Assembly (NCBI GenBank): GCA_905221605.1
Contig: CAJNDS010002697.1
Location: forward strand, 195,001 to 257,500
DNA from: Symbiodinium natans
Lineage: Eukaryota > Sar > Dinophyceae > Suessiales > Symbiodiniaceae
Length of the DNA: 62,500 nt
Reading direction: 5' to 3'
Part shown: piece by piece, positions 42,674-55,112 of the stretch
Position numbering within the stretch: the first letter of the stretch is position 1
Layout of the letters: each line of letters starts with the position of its first letter
Notes under the pieces: generated by a model
Database searches by the model: none
What the model was told of the DNA's origin: nothing
Seen by the model: the letters and a program-made list of their open reading frames with translations, nothing else
Translations under genes and position numbers: made by a program

Positions 42674-45260
42674 GCTAGAGAGGCTTGTCCGAACTGGAAC
42701 CTCTTGGGCTTAGAGGGGTTTTCCCGCAAACTCTGAACCCTAAGTTTCAACCCTTAAGCCCTATACCCTACACCCTGGACCTTGAACCCCAAACCCGAAA
42801 CAAGCCCTAAACACTAAGTTCTGATTTTTATACAGTAAACCTTAAGATCACATATCTAGACCAGGGTCGCATTGTCATGCTCGGTCCTACACTGGGTATA
42901 CGTCAAGCAGTATGGTCTCAATTTTGTGGTAGCCAAGTTCCTTGGCAGCAACTTAGTTGTGGTGTCAGAAGGCTTCGGGGCTTTCTCGGGAGGGCTTTGA
43001 TTGTTAGTATCCCCAAAACGATTCCCAATATATACTACGTACACTCGTGAAAATCAAAAGCAAACCCTCGACCCCAAGCCTAAACCCTTGAAGCCTTTTG
43101 CATATCCCTTGTTGGGCTTCAGAGGATCGTACTCAGGAATATGTTGCAGGGGGCTTTAGGGGCTAACCGAACCCTAAACCGTGCCGCCAAAACCCCAACC
43201 CCAAGCCCCCGAACCCTAAGTCCCTTAAGCTTCAAGCCTGAATCCCAAACGCCCCACACCCTGAACCCAAAGCTGGCTCCAAAAAAGCCTTATCCCCGCC
43301 CCGGCCGACCCCCCCTCCCCCCCTTCCCCGCCCCAAGCCCTTCTAAACCCTAAGCCCTAAGCCCTAAGCCCTAACCCTAAACCCCAAACCCTAAACAACC
43401 CAAAACCCCAAACTCCAAACTTAGGCTGAGGAGTTCCTCCATGGCTCAGGCCCAAACGACTTGGGGCTGGGCTTTCCCCACGTCGGCTTTCTAGGATTTA
43501 GGGCTGTTGGGTTTAGGGTTTAGGGCGGGTTTAGGGTTCAGGGTTTAGGCTTTCTAGAGCTTTCTTCATGGGGTTTTGGTGTTGAGGGTTTTGGGGCTCA
43601 GGGGTTTAAACTTTTCAGGTCTTAGGGTTCTGGGGTTTGGGGTTTAGGGGTTTGGGGGCTTGGGGTTCCGGGGTTTAGGGTTTAGGGTTTACGGTTCTGG
43701 TGTTTAGGGTTTAGGGTGTAGGGTTTCCGGGTTCTGAGGTTTAGGTTTAGGGTTTGAAGGTGAGGGTTGTTTTCGGGGTTTCTGGGCCTAAACTTCTAGG
43801 GTTTAGGGGTATAGGGTTTAGGGTTCCAGGGTGCTAGGGTGCTACGGGTTTATTGCTTGCGGGCTTCAGGGTTCTGGGCGCTCCGGGTTTTAGAGGGGCT
43901 TCGGGCAGGTTTATTATCCGCTTGTGAATGGGAGCTCTTTTTCAATGTCGAACTAGGGCTAGCGGCTAAAGGTATAGAAGCTCAGCTAGGAAGGTCCGAA
44001 TTGGATAGGGTGTAACCTGTTGGAAGCCGTCCCTCCCCTGCAGGAAAAAGCACATGCAACATCTTAAACCCTGAGCAAGAAGACCTGAACTTAAAAGCCT
44101 TGAACCTCGAATGCCTTGAAGTCGTAATATTCATGCAAGGGCGCCCTGGCCTAAGCCCGAATACCTTGTTTTGGAGGACTTTCATTTATGGGTTTAGGGT
44201 AGGGGTTTTCCCTAAACCCTATGCCCTAAACCCTAAGGCCCTAAACCCGAAAACCTAAACCTTGGCTTAGGGTTTAGGGTTTAGGGTTCAGGGTTCAGGG
44301 TTCAGGGTTTGGTAGGCAGGAGTCCCGGGCACCCATAGTAGCTGCTGCCGCTACACAGTTGAGCGGGTGCTGAACTTCGAAACCCCCAACACCCAAAAGC
44401 GCCCAAAAACCCTGAAGACCTGAAACCCTAAACCCTAAACCCTAAACCCTAAACCCTAAACCCTAAACCCTAAACCCTAAACTCCAAACTCCTTGATTCC
44501 CAAAGCCTCTGAGCAGTCTAAGCCCTTAAGCCCTAAACCCTAAGTGCTCAACATCCATTCCTCCTGCTAATCCCTCAACCCGAAGCTCTTCAACCCCCTA
44601 CCTCCTAAACCCTAAACCCTAAACCCTAAACCCTAAACCCTAAAAACCTAAACCCTAAACCCTCTCCTCACGCCAAGCCCCCAAGCTACGCCCAAATGCG
44701 CCGGAGGTTGGCTTCACGGGCTCCTCCCTCTTTCTGGGACTTAGGGTTTAGGGTTTAGGGTTTAGGGTTTAGGGATTTAAGTACTCAGGGTTCAGAATTA
44801 TCTTTCGGGTTCGTACGTGCACATGTCAGGCCCGAAGCCCGAAATCGCAAACCCTAGGCCCTAAACCCTGCACCCCTCCCCCCCCCCCTCCCAAAACACC
44901 AAACATTGTGGTTCTCATATCTCCGTGTTGATGGCCCCAAGGGTTTGGGGTTTACGGGTTTTGCAGAATGTTGGTTGGGGGTATATGGTGTCTGCAAGGG
45001 AGTCTTAAGTGAAGCACGACCACGGCAATCGTGATGTAGGGTCGGTGGTTTGAGTTTGCTGGGTTTAGAGTTTGGGGTTCGAGGTCTTTGGCATGTGCGA
45101 ATTTGTCGGAACTAGCGGGAAGGCGTCTTGACAGAGGCGGTTATACCCCTAAACCCTAACCCTAAACCCTTGAACCCTTGAACCCTTGAACCCCCAAACC
45201 CTAAACCCTAAACCCTAAACCCAAAACCCTTGAACCTCTACATGTCATGTGTTGCTTCAG

Positions 45261-45335
45261 TGAAGCCTCCGGCGAGCCCTTGGAAGATTTTAACTCATCT
45301 CTTCGGCTTCTGTCGTCGACTCGCGCGCATGCATG
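45261..45335 (+). CDS. Exon-like island in the 22 kb intron (GEPLEDFNSSLRLLSSTR)
   Basis: Near the acceptor CTTCAG it reads SEASGEPLEDFNSSLRLLSS, then a TGA 5 codons later. Protein-like composition, unknown family, no donor fixed. Confidence 0.3.
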
Positions 45336-45364
45336 ATGAAGCCCGAAGTGGTGTAACCCTAAGG

Positions 45365-45612
45365 CCTAAACCCTAAACCCTAAACCCTAAACCCTAAACC
45401 CTAAACCCTAAACCCTAAACCCTAAACCCTAATTAAACCCTAAACCCTAAACCCTAAACCCTAAACCCTAAACCCTAAACCCTAAACCCTAAACCCTAAA
45501 CCCTAAACCCTAAACCCTAAACCCGAAACCCTATAAACCCTAAACCCGAAACCCTATAAACCCTAAACCCTAAACCCTAAACCCTAAACCCTAAACCCTA
45601 AACCCCAAACCC
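45365..45612. repeat. CCCTAAA array
   Basis: About 34 units with an AATTAAA junction and a duplicated CCCGAAACCCTATAAA segment. Confidence 0.92.
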
Positions 45613-45662
45613 TAGGACCCCAGACCTTAAGAGCCCGAAGTCGCCTTCGGGGACCACCGCAG

Positions 45663-45719
45663 CGGGCTCGTGCGCCTTGTCCAAAGCTTCTGTGGCACCG
45701 AGGCCGAGGATGCCCCAAG
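45663..45719 (+). CDS. Exon-like island in the 22 kb intron (GLVRLVQSFCGTEAEDAP)
   Basis: After the acceptor CACCGCAG it reads GLVRLVQSFCGTEAEDAP and ends at a GT donor formed with the first base of a TTTAGGG array. Signals and composition resemble confirmed exons, but the protein is unknown and it interrupts nothing in the kinase. Confidence 0.42.
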
Positions 45720-46203
45720 GTTTAGGGTTTAGGGTTTAGGGTTTAGGGTTTAGGGTTTAGGGTTTAGGGTTTAGGGTATAGGATTCCCTGTTCTTAGGGT
45801 TGTTCAGGGGAGCTTTGCATTCGAAGCACCCGCCCGCCCGAAAAGGGCACCATATTCATTCTTAGGTTGAGGGCTTTGGGGTTCCCCTACTACCCCCCCT
45901 CTATACTACCCCCCCTAGGTTCCCCCCTGAATAGCCGTAGGCTTAACCCTAAATAGCCTTCATTATGGGGAACGTAGGAGGGGCAGTATCGAGGCGTGCA
46001 GTAGGGTCGCTACTGAGGTATGTAGGGACTGCCTAAGGTATATCTAGGGGTCTGAGGGTTTAGGGTTTATAGGGTTTAGGGTTCAGGGTTTAGGGTTAGG
46101 GTTTAGGGTTCGGGTTTAGGGTTCAGGGCTGAGGGTTTAGGGTGCAGGGTTTAGGGTGTGGGGTTTAGGGTGTGTAGAAGGGAAGCTCGCAAAAAGCACC
46201 CAG

Positions 46204-46301
46204 GCTGCGTGTACCTGAAAGGGGGTCTTGGGGCGCTCCGGCTCTGGAAAGCCAAGCCGCCTCGGCTGCACATGACACGGCAGCAGCATTTGAAGGTCTC
46301 C
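46204..46301 (+). CDS. Exon-like island in the 22 kb intron, two open frames
   Basis: After the acceptor CACCCAG, two frames are open for about 32 codons: one reads VYLKGGLGALRLWKAKPPRL, the other RGSWGAPALESQAASAAHDT. The second keeps phase with the island at 45663. I cannot decide between them. Confidence 0.33.
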
Positions 46302-46434
46302 AACCCTAAACCCTAAACCCTAAACCCTAAACCCTAAACCCTAAACCCTAAACCCTAAACCCGAAACCCTAAACCCTAAACCCTAAACCCGAAACCCCAA
46401 TCCTGGTTCCTCTCATCCTGGACCTTCCGTTCAG

Positions 46435-46467
46435 ACGATCCAGAAGCTGCACAACTTCCTTGCTTTG
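46435..46467 (+). CDS. Exon-like island in the 22 kb intron (TIQKLHNFLAL)
   Basis: Reads TIQKLHNFLAL between the acceptor GTTCAG and a GC donor (GCTGTG). Short, so only suggestive. Confidence 0.3.
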
Positions 46468-48224
46468 GCTGTGTTTCGGGGCCATGGCTTGATTTAGGGT
46501 TTCTTGGTTTGTGGTTTGTGGTTTGGGGTTTAGGGTTTGGGGTTTAGGGTTTAGGGTTTGGGGTTTAGGGTTTAGGGTTTGGGGTTTTAGGCTTTGGGGT
46601 TTTAGGCTTTCGGGCTTTAGGCTTTCGGGTTTTAGGCTTTGGGGTTTTAGGGCTTCAGGGCTTCAGGGCTTCAGGGCTTCAGGGCTCTAGGGTTGGGATT
46701 GGGGTTTCAGTTGTTTGGGGTTTTAACAAAACCTTGTGGTTAGGGGGTTGGGGGAGGAGGGTAGCTGAAGGAGTACAGCCATAGGTACCAGTACATTTTT
46801 GAGGGTCTAGGCCTCGGGGTGTGGGGTTCAGGGTTGAGTCAGTAGGCTTGCAAGTGCACCCAGTTTCAAGGTTCCGAACAGTAGAAACTATGGTTGTCCT
46901 TAACCACATTCAAAACAACCTACCCTACGAACCCTAGAACTCAAAGCCCTATGCGCCCTATGAACTCTAATTGGCAAGTTATGTCGAGTAGACCTGAACC
47001 CCCCTAAGCTGCAAAACCCTAAGCCCTAACCGTAAACCCAAAACTCTATACCCTATACCCTAGACCCTAAACCGGCACCCTGCAAAGACCTGAGCCCTAA
47101 AGTGTACAATAAACTCCGGGCAACCCCAGGTTTAGGGTTTGAGGTTTAGTTTAGGGTTTGGGGTTCAGGGTTTCTCAACCCTAAACCCTAAACCCCTGAC
47201 CCCTAACCCGTAACCCCTAAACCCTAAACCCTAAACCCTAAAGTGTGAGCTCTGACTCATTTGGCCTGAGCAAGAAATGCACGTAAGCAAGAAAGGCACA
47301 TGCTGCGACTGGAGCCCAGCATGTGCCCAGCAAAACATGGTTCAAGACACCCTTTTTTCTAGGTTGGCCCTCGAAAACTCCTACATCTTCCCCTTATTGC
47401 TTTACAAAGGGTTTAGGGTTCAGGGTTCAGGGTTTAGGGCTTAGGGTTTAGGAGGACCTTACTTCAGCTCAGTGCTAGAAGGGCCAGCCTAGTCCTCCCT
47501 TTCAAGGGCTTCTGTCCCGGGTACAGCAAGCCTCCCTCTTACTGTCTCTGCCCGCGCCACGGTTGGTAGCTCTCGCGTCGAACTCAGGGCATGAAACTCG
47601 TCCCTAAACCCTAAAGCCTAAACCCTAAACCCTAAACCCTAAACCCTAAACCCCAAAACCAGGGGTTTCGTGGGACTTTTATCATGCGGCCCGAAAGAGA
47701 AGTAAGGAATTTGGGGCGGCATCACTTGCTCATGCTCTGGAGGGAGTGGATAAAGGCATACAGGGGTATTCATCGCGGCCATGTAGGGGGTATTCATAGA
47801 ACTCTAAACCCTGAAAGCACTAAAGCTCAGAACCCTAAAACCCTCAACCCGAAAACCCTGAAACCCCCAAACCCCCCCAAAATCCTAAACCCTAACCCTA
47901 AACCCTAATCCCTGGGGACCCCATGAAAAGCCCCGAAGTGCCTGCCCTTCAGCACCGAGGGGCCTTGAAGCTTGGGCATGTGTTTTTCGCAGTAGATGAG
48001 TTGTTTAGGGTTCAGGGTTTAGGGTTTCGGGTTTAGGGTTAAGGGCTTGGGGCTTGGGGCTTGTGGCTTGGAGATAGGTTACTCCCTACATGATCCCTTA
48101 GAGGGTGTATATATGGCCAGTTCCAAACTTGTGTTGCCTCTTGGGGCACCCTAAACATGACCCCAAAAAGGGACCATATTTTGGGGAAGTGACCATCTAA
48201 TTAACTACATATATATGTACAGAT

Positions 48225-48226
48225 AC

Positions 48227-48309
<83 letters not shown>

Positions 48310-48415
48310 CATACGTATACATATACGTATACATTTACATTTGCATATACATATACATATACATCTACATATACATCTACATATACATACACATATATAT
48401 ATATATATATATATG
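48225..48415. repeat. (ACATAT)n / (TA)n microsatellite
   Basis: About 25 ACATAT-type units followed by a TA run. Long open frames here (alternating Tyr-Val, Ile-His or Ile-Cys) are artefacts. Confidence 0.93.
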
Positions 48416-49799
48416 TGTATGTATGTAGGGGGGTATAAGGTGCCCAATCCCCCTACTAGGGGCAAGCAGCATGAGTTAGAATGATAACTTGAGTAAACTG
48501 CCAGATCCGCCTAAACTCTAAACCTAAAGCCTAAACCCTGAGCCCTAAACCCTAAACTCGAAAGCCTTGTCACCGATGCTCCGCACTCCCACTCAGAACC
48601 TGCAAGTGACGAGCTCTTGTGTTCGGGCTTAGGGTTCAGGGTTTCGGGGTTAGGCTTTGGGGCTTAGGGTGCAGGGTTTAGGGTTTCGGGTGCAGGGAAC
48701 TTCAGGCATATCTATGTAAGCATAAAGGTGCCCTGCACCAGTTCCGACGCTGGTCCAAATCGCTGCCTTTCCATTTTGGCGCGGTGATCCCTTGCATCAG
48801 TCAGACAGGCATCGCGGAGCTGGCATCCCAACGTTTAGGGTTTAGGGTTTAGGGTTTAGGTTTTTGGGTTTTGGGTTTTGGGTTTAGGGTAGGATCCTTA
48901 AACCCTAAAACCTACCCCTGAACCCTGTAGTCTGTAGCCTACGCAGGGGCGATCGGGCAAGAAGCCGCCCAGGCGAAAAGAACCCAAACCAGCACCACTC
49001 TAACCCCCAAACCTTACACTGGCAACAGCACGACTGACGATGCATTAGGGTTTAGGGTTTAGGGGCTTTGGTTTTTAATGAGTACCTTTTATTTGAACAT
49101 GACCTGTCCCCCTCGCTCGAATTAAAAGGTTTGTCGAACTTGCATAGGGATTCCGATCAGTTTTGGCCGGAAAGTTTTGTCCGAAAGTCCTGACAGACTT
49201 TTTTTTCGATTTTTTGCAGTTCCTTTTTAAGTCGGGTGGATGGGAGGGGGGGCCAAGAGCAGGGCCTTCAGGCCTTTTTGCTGAGGCCCAGCAGGTCATG
49301 TAGAAAGAGTGGGCTTGCACCACACATCCTCAGCCCCAAGCCCTATAAGCCCGACAAACCCTAGGGTTTAGGGTTTAAGGTTTTGGGCTTAGGGCTTAGG
49401 GCTTAGGGCTTAGGGTCTGGGGAAACTCTACACCTGGTGGCGTGCTTCGCAGCCGGGGTTCGACCTGTTTGGAATCCCGGCGTAGTGCTCCGTATTTAGG
49501 GGTTCGTAAACGATGGAACATAGATAAATTCATAAAGAGATAGAGACAGAGAGAGAGAGATATATATATATATATACATATACCAATACACATCGTCTTG
49601 CCGCACGGGTATAAAATCCCCTTCCATGAGCTTCCATGAGTGTTTCATCGCCTGAAATTTAAATTTAAATTGAAACCCTAAACCCTAAACCCTAAACCCT
49701 AGACCCTGAACCCTAGACCCTGAACCCTGAACCCTGAAGCCTGAAGCCTGAAGCCTGAACCCTGAACCCTAAACCCTATTTTTTTTTGGGGGGGGGTGG

Positions 49800-49868
49800 C
49801 AGGGGGTGCCCAAGGAAATGTTTCGCGAGGCCTGGCTGAATGTCTCCGTGAGGTCGCCAATCACGACG
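49800..49868 (+). CDS. Exon-like island in the 22 kb intron (PKEMFREAWLNVSV)
   Basis: After GGTGGCAG, reads GVPKEMFREAWLNVSVRSP followed within a few codons by TGA. Candidate donors are present (GTGAGG at 49848). Unknown family. Confidence 0.32.
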
Positions 49869-49914
49869 TGAAGGGTTGAGGGCTCCGAAGACTTAAGCCT
49901 TAAGCCCAAAGGCC

Positions 49915-50100
49915 TAAACCCTAGACCCTAGACCCTAGACCCTAGACCCTAGACCCTAGACCCTAGACCCTAAACCCTAAACCCTAAACCCTAAACCCTA
50001 AAACCCTAAACCCTAAACCCTAAACCCTAAACCCTAAACCCTAAACCCTAAACCCTAAACCCTAAACCGTAAACCCTAAACCCTAAACCCTAAAGCCGAA
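49915..50100. repeat. CCCTAGA then CCCTAAA array
   Basis: About 8 CCCTAGA units followed by about 17 CCCTAAA units. Confidence 0.92.
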
Positions 50101-50399
50101 CCCTTAAACCCTGAACTTCCCTGCGACCTCACTTCCACTTGATGGGCAGCGGAAGGGGGGGACCTTGGGTGGCAACAATCCCAGGGGACTTCCCGCTGTT
50201 CCTGACGTGAGGCGTACTCTCTTTTTAGGGGGCTTACCTTACAGCTGTAGGTTGATTGCAGGGGTTTAGGGCTTAGGGTTTAGGGTTTAGGGTTTAGGGT
50301 TTAGGGTTAGGGTTTAGGGGGGTTTAGGTTTGGGCGGTTGGAGGCTTGAGTGCATAACGTTTATAACTTCCCTGGCCAGAAGGTTCATCTTTTTCATCC

Positions 50400-50445
50400 C
50401 TGCGGCCCCCGGTGATCGACCCGCGTGCTGTGGACCATGTGCTGA
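50400..50445 (+). CDS. Exon-like island in the 22 kb intron (VIDPRAVDHVL)
   Basis: Reads PPVIDPRAVDHVLR. The core resembles VLDPHITDRLYK in the gene A exon at about 6970. No convincing acceptor (only CTGCGG nearby). Confidence 0.3.
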
Positions 50446-50514
50446 GATATAGATACAAACTAAAAATCAGAGATTTCACAATAAACTAAATAAATAACAA
50501 ATTAAATTAAATAA

Positions 50515-50640
50515 ATCAATAAATAAATACATATATATATATATATATTTATATTTATGTATATGTCTATGTATATGTATATGTCTATGTATATGTATAT
50601 GTCTATGTATATGTATATGTCTATGTATATGTAAATATAA
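50515..50640. repeat. AT-rich microsatellite with ATGTCTATGTAT units
   Basis: A TA run followed by four units of about 18 bases built on TATGTCTATGTA. Confidence 0.85.
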
Positions 50641-50940
50641 ACTAAAAATCAGAAATGTCCTTGAATTCAGCTGGACCCAGAGCTCTTGGGTCTACTCCCG
50701 AGGACCCCTACCCAGAGCCCTGAACGCCATGGCCTGCTCTCTCTTTTAGGGTTTGGGGTTTAGGGTTCAGGGTTCAGGGTTCAGGGTTCAGGGTTGAGGG
50801 CTTACAATGAGGGTCTGCTGAGTAGTCGATCCAGCAATTTGGATTTGAGGCTGATGCTCGAGAGCAAGTAATCTTAAGTTTTTTGAGGGTGCGCAGTACA
50901 CTCCCATCCCAACAGTTAACTTTTTGTTTGTGTTTAAATT

Positions 50941-51525
50941 CCCTAAACCCTAAACCCCTAAACCCCTAAACCCCTAAACCCCTAAACCCCTAAACCCCTA
51001 AACCCCTAAACCCCTAAACCCCTAAACCCCTAAACCCCTAAACCCCTAAACCCCTAAACCCCTAAACCCCTAAACCCCTAAACCCCTAAACCCCTAAACC
51101 CCTAAACCCCTAAACCCCTAAATCCCTAAAAACCCCTAAACCCCCTCTAAACCCTTAAACCCCTAAACCCCTAAAAACCCCTAAACCCCTTAAACACCTA
51201 AAACCCCTAAACCCTAAACCCCCTAAACCCCTAAACAATAAACCCCTAAACCCCTAAACCCGTAAACCCCTAACCCCCTAAACCCCTAAACCCCTAAACC
51301 CCTAAACCCCTAAACCCCTAAACCCCTAAACCCCTAAACCCCTACACCCCTAACCCCCTAAACCCCTAAACCCCTAAACCCCTAAACCCCTAAACCCCTA
51401 AACCCCTAAACCCCTAAACCCCTAAACCCTAAAGCCTAAATCCCTAAACCCTAAACCCTAAACCCCTAAAAGCCTAAATCCCTAAACCCTAAACCCTAAA
51501 CCCCTAAACCCCTAAACCCTAGGAC
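50941..51525. repeat. Long octamer array CCCCTAAA
   Basis: About 585 bases built on CCCCTAAA rather than the heptamer, with about 65 units and occasional CCCTAAA. The longest array in the window and the only one with an eight-base period. Confidence 0.93.
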
Positions 51526-52848
51526 CCCAAATCCAAACTTGCAGGGGTTTGGCTCAGGGGGCCGCAGTGGGAGAAATCCTTTAGCCAGCGCTGGATATTT
51601 TGTCCAGGAGACAGCCAGCAACGGTGTGTTTAGGGCTTGGGGTTTGGGGTTTGGGGTTTAGGGTTTAGGGATGTTTAGGGTTTAGGGTTCAGGTGTGTTT
51701 AGGGCTTGGGGTTGCATTTTCATGTAGTGATTGTCCATATGCGCGACACGTGCCTTCTTTTCCATGCAGGGAACTGGAATGAGACTCTGAACACCCTTCC
51801 CCCCCCGCCCCACCCCCCTCCCCCCCCTCAAAACACATCTCCCCCAAACTGGTAAACCTAAACCCCGAAGCTCTAGACCCGAAACCCTAAACCCTAAACT
51901 CTTGAAGGTACGTGGGTTTGCGGTGTCGGGTTCCAGCCATGACCCACTTTTTTACAGTGGTGTTATCCGCTCCAGGAATGACGCCTTCAAGAAGGGTTTG
52001 GGGTTGAGGGTTTAGGGTTGAGGGTTTTGGGTTTAGGGTTTAGGGTTGACCCTAAACCCTAAACCACAGAATCGGGAAAGTGGCTGCGCTTAGGGCTGCA
52101 AGGTGTGAATTGAGGATCAGCGTTGCACCCTTCAGCCCAAACCCTGAACACACCGGAACCAGCCAACAGTACAGTACAGGAGGCTGTGTGAGTTGCATTT
52201 CGAAATGAGCGAGCCTGTGTCTATGCTACGCTGTGATCAGGAAGTTTAAGTGGGAGGTTTAGGGGCCAGAAGCAGTGTAATATAGGGGCCTTAAGAATTA
52301 GAATAGGGTTTTGAGTTTTGGGGATTATTAAAGAATACTTATACAGGGACCATAAGGGAATGCTATGAGTAATTCTTCCGACCCCCTAAGCCCGAAGCCC
52401 CAAACCCTAAACCCTAAACCCTAAACCCTAGACCCTAAACCCTAAACCCCAAACCCTAAACCCTAAACCCTAAACCCTAAACCCCAAACCCTAAACCCTA
52501 AACCCTAAACCCTAAACCACCTTGGTGGTGGCAAGAGTCTATAGCATGGTGCCGACCTGTTCACAGCCGTGGTGCACGAAAACAAATAAAGCCGACTCGC
52601 TGAGCCTCAGAGAGCTTCGTGGAATCAGGGTTTAGGGTTTAGGGTTTAGGGTTTGGGGTTTGGGGTTTAGGGTTTAGGGTTCAGGGTTCAGGGTTTAGGG
52701 TTTAGGGTTTCGGGTTTAGGGTTCCTGGGTTGAGGGGGTTTGGCTCTTGACCAAGAAGTCCCCGAAGCGGACCCGAAGGTAGGCCTGGTACCTACATCAC
52801 ATCCTGTCTAAAAGCATTGTTTCGTCATGTGCCTATACATGTGGCATA

Positions 52849-52872
52849 TGCATACATACATACATACATACA

Positions 52873-52902
<30 letters not shown>
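52849..52902. repeat. (CATA)n microsatellite
   Basis: About 13 CATA units. Confidence 0.93.
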
Positions 52903-52903
<1 letters not shown>

Positions 52904-53141
52904 CGTTGCGTAAAAAATAGCAGGAAAGAAGCCTAGCAAGCACCTTACCCTAAAACCTACGCCCGGAACCCTCCTAACCTTCCCCGCCGATCCTCAAAGC
53001 CTGGTTCATGGGTAGTCCTAGGCTAATCACCAACCCCTACGCTCTAGGGTACGAGCTGCCCCTTCAGCCTCCAAGTAGGCAGCCACATGCCCTAAATTCG
53101 GGAAGATCGCCAACATCACTCTAGGATCCTGAATATGGGTG

Positions 53142-53227
53142 TTTCCCAACATAGGGGTACCCCTTTTAGACCCCAAATAGAATAGAATCCCTTTAGAGGG
53201 ACCCTTAAGAACGGTACCCCTATTTTT
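53142..53227. mobile_element. Element B relative, inverted
   Basis: ATAGGGGTACCCCTTTTAGA at the left and GAACGGTACCCCTATTTTT at the right. The reverse complement resembles the element at 59098. Confidence 0.45.
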
Positions 53228-53487
53228 CGGGAAGCCGCCCATAAAGCTTTGGGGACATTCCAAGAAGCTTGTTGAGTCGGTGAGGGGTCCAGAGCCCAGC
53301 TGCCCGTTGCAGCTGCAGAGTCATAAGCCCTTGTAAAGTCTGCGCAGCTGGGCGTGATGATTTCAGGCGCCATGCGGCCAGACGTGTAAACCCTCCCTCA
53401 GCCCCCACTGAGCACCCTTTTCCCTTTCTTTTTGGTTCAAGGTTCCCTTATGAAGTAACCAACCCCACAAAGGGTGTCCATGTTACA

Positions 53488-53597
53488 ATATGGGGGTTTA
53501 CGATATTAGGGGTACCTTATTGGGGTCCTTATTATACAGGGATCCTACTACTTGGGGGTCTACTTTTGGGGTCCCTTATTGTCGTAAACCCCCATAT
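53488..53597. mobile_element. Inverted-repeat element B
   Basis: The ends ATATGGGGGTTTACGATA and GTCGTAAACCCCCATAT form an inverted repeat. The interior holds GGGGTACC and TTATTGGGGTCCTTATTATA. Similar interiors occur at 21268-21335, 53142-53227 (inverted) and 59098-59195. Confidence 0.6.
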
Positions 53598-53609
53598 GGT
53601 TTCTGGGCT

Positions 53610-53770
53610 GCCCTAAACCCTAAACCCTAAACCCTAAACCCTAAACCCTAAACCCTAAACCCTAAACCCTAAACCCTAAACCCTAAACCCTAAACCCTAG
53701 ACCCTAGACCCTAGACCCTAAACCCTAAACCCTAAACCCTAAACCCCAAACCCTAAACCCCAAACCCCAC
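53610..53770. repeat. CCCTAAA array
   Basis: About 22 units with a short CCCTAGA block, ending before the DLENAAESLGSK island. Confidence 0.92.
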
Positions 53771-53780
53771 ACTCCCACAG

Positions 53781-53818
53781 CCGACCTTGAGAACGCTGCT
53801 GAGTCCCTGGGATCCAAG
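53781..53818 (+). CDS. Exon-like island in the 22 kb intron (DLENAAESLGSK)
   Basis: After the acceptor CCCACAG, reads DLENAAESLGSK up to a GC donor (GCTTTT). Good AG/GC signals; protein unknown. Confidence 0.35.
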
Positions 53819-54922
53819 GCTTTTTTCGGGTTTCGGAGCCCCAAGCCCTAAACCCTAAGCACTAGGGTTTAGGGTTTAGGGTTTAGGGTTTAGGGTTTAG
53901 GGTTTAGGACTAAACCTTGTGAAACTCACCCTGTATAGCCCCCGCTGAATAGCGCCGAGGCCGTATCTCCACTAACTTGCCCCACTTAGTTTGACATTTC
54001 TAACTTGTTGCACCAAAAAGCCGCTACGTAGTAGACCGCAGTAGTCAGTCCTCAAAAACCTAAGCCCCAAACCCGAAGCCCTAAACCCTAAACCCTAAGC
54101 CCTAAACCCGAAACCCTAAACCCTAAAACCCTCAGAGTCCACGGTTTAGGTCGTAACGCTCAGCCTCAGGCCCGTGCCCTGAAGCCCCTGAAGTCGCACG
54201 AAGCTGCCCAAAGCGTTTGATTCTGCGTCTTGGGGTTTAGGGTTTAGGGTTTAGGATTTAGGGTGTAGGGTTTAGGGATTAGGGTTTAGGGTTTAGGGAT
54301 GCATGCTGTTACTCTGTCTCCAAAGTTTCTTGCCCTAGCTTTGCATTGGAAGTATAAGAGTAGGATATAGCCCCCTAAACCCTCACCTCGAAAGAACCAA
54401 GCTGCATCCTAACCCCTCACCCTTAAGCCTAAACACAAACTTGTTAAACCGCCAACCTCACCCCCCCAAACCCTCAACCCTCAACCTTAAACGAGATCAT
54501 AAACTTTTGCTACACGCCGACGGCCGCTGTGAGATTGCCCAGCCCAGACGTGTCCATTGCAGGGTCCATTGCAACCTGTAGTAGCAAGGTTATTCATGTT
54601 TTAGGGTCTACCCACACACCCCAAGCCCTAGTAGTAGTGTTACAGTTCCATGGGCCTCATCTGAAGCCCCCTCCCACCCCCCAACCCAGCAACCACCTGG
54701 AAATGTTAGTTTCACGCTTGCCTTTTTCCAGGGTGTAGTTGCCCTAAGCCCGAAAACCCAAGAGCTAAGCCCTAAACCCTAAACCCTAAACCCAAAACCC
54801 TAAACCCTAAACCCTAAACCTAAACCCTAAACCCTAAACCCTAAACCCTAAACCCTAAACCCTAAACCCTAAAAACCATCCCCTAAGCCCTAAGATCCTG
54901 CGACAAGCATCCGGACCCTTCG

Positions 54923-55112
54923 GGACTTGGGGCTTCAGGGTACTTGTAACCCCAACATATACTTGAACTTTTAAGTCCCTCGAAGCCCTCTAAGTAGGGT
55001 TATAAGTAGACTTATGGTTTGGGGCCAGAAGTACCCAGAAACCCCCCCAAGACCCTAGACCCTAAACACTAGATCCTATAGTTGGGGTTACAAGTACCCA
55101 TGAACCTCAAAG
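54923..55112. mobile_element. Element A-like inverted repeat
   Basis: The left part GGGTACTTGTAACCCCAAC and the right part GTTGGGGTTACAAGTACCCA are perfect inverse complements (19 bases), followed on the right by TGAACCTCAAAG, resembling the element A terminus. Confidence 0.55.

Noticed and set aside
48201-48484. Frames rich in Tyr-Val, Ile-His or Ile-Cys alternation
   Set aside because: Translation of the ACATAT/TA microsatellite.
48768-48782. CCATTTTGGC resembling the spliced leader core
   Set aside because: A 10-base match that breaks into GCGG; no SL RNA structure or donor follows.
53027-53408. Overlapping minus-strand frames (for example SCADFTRAYDSAAATG)
   Set aside because: No domain, no splice or start evidence, and part of the region is an element B relative.
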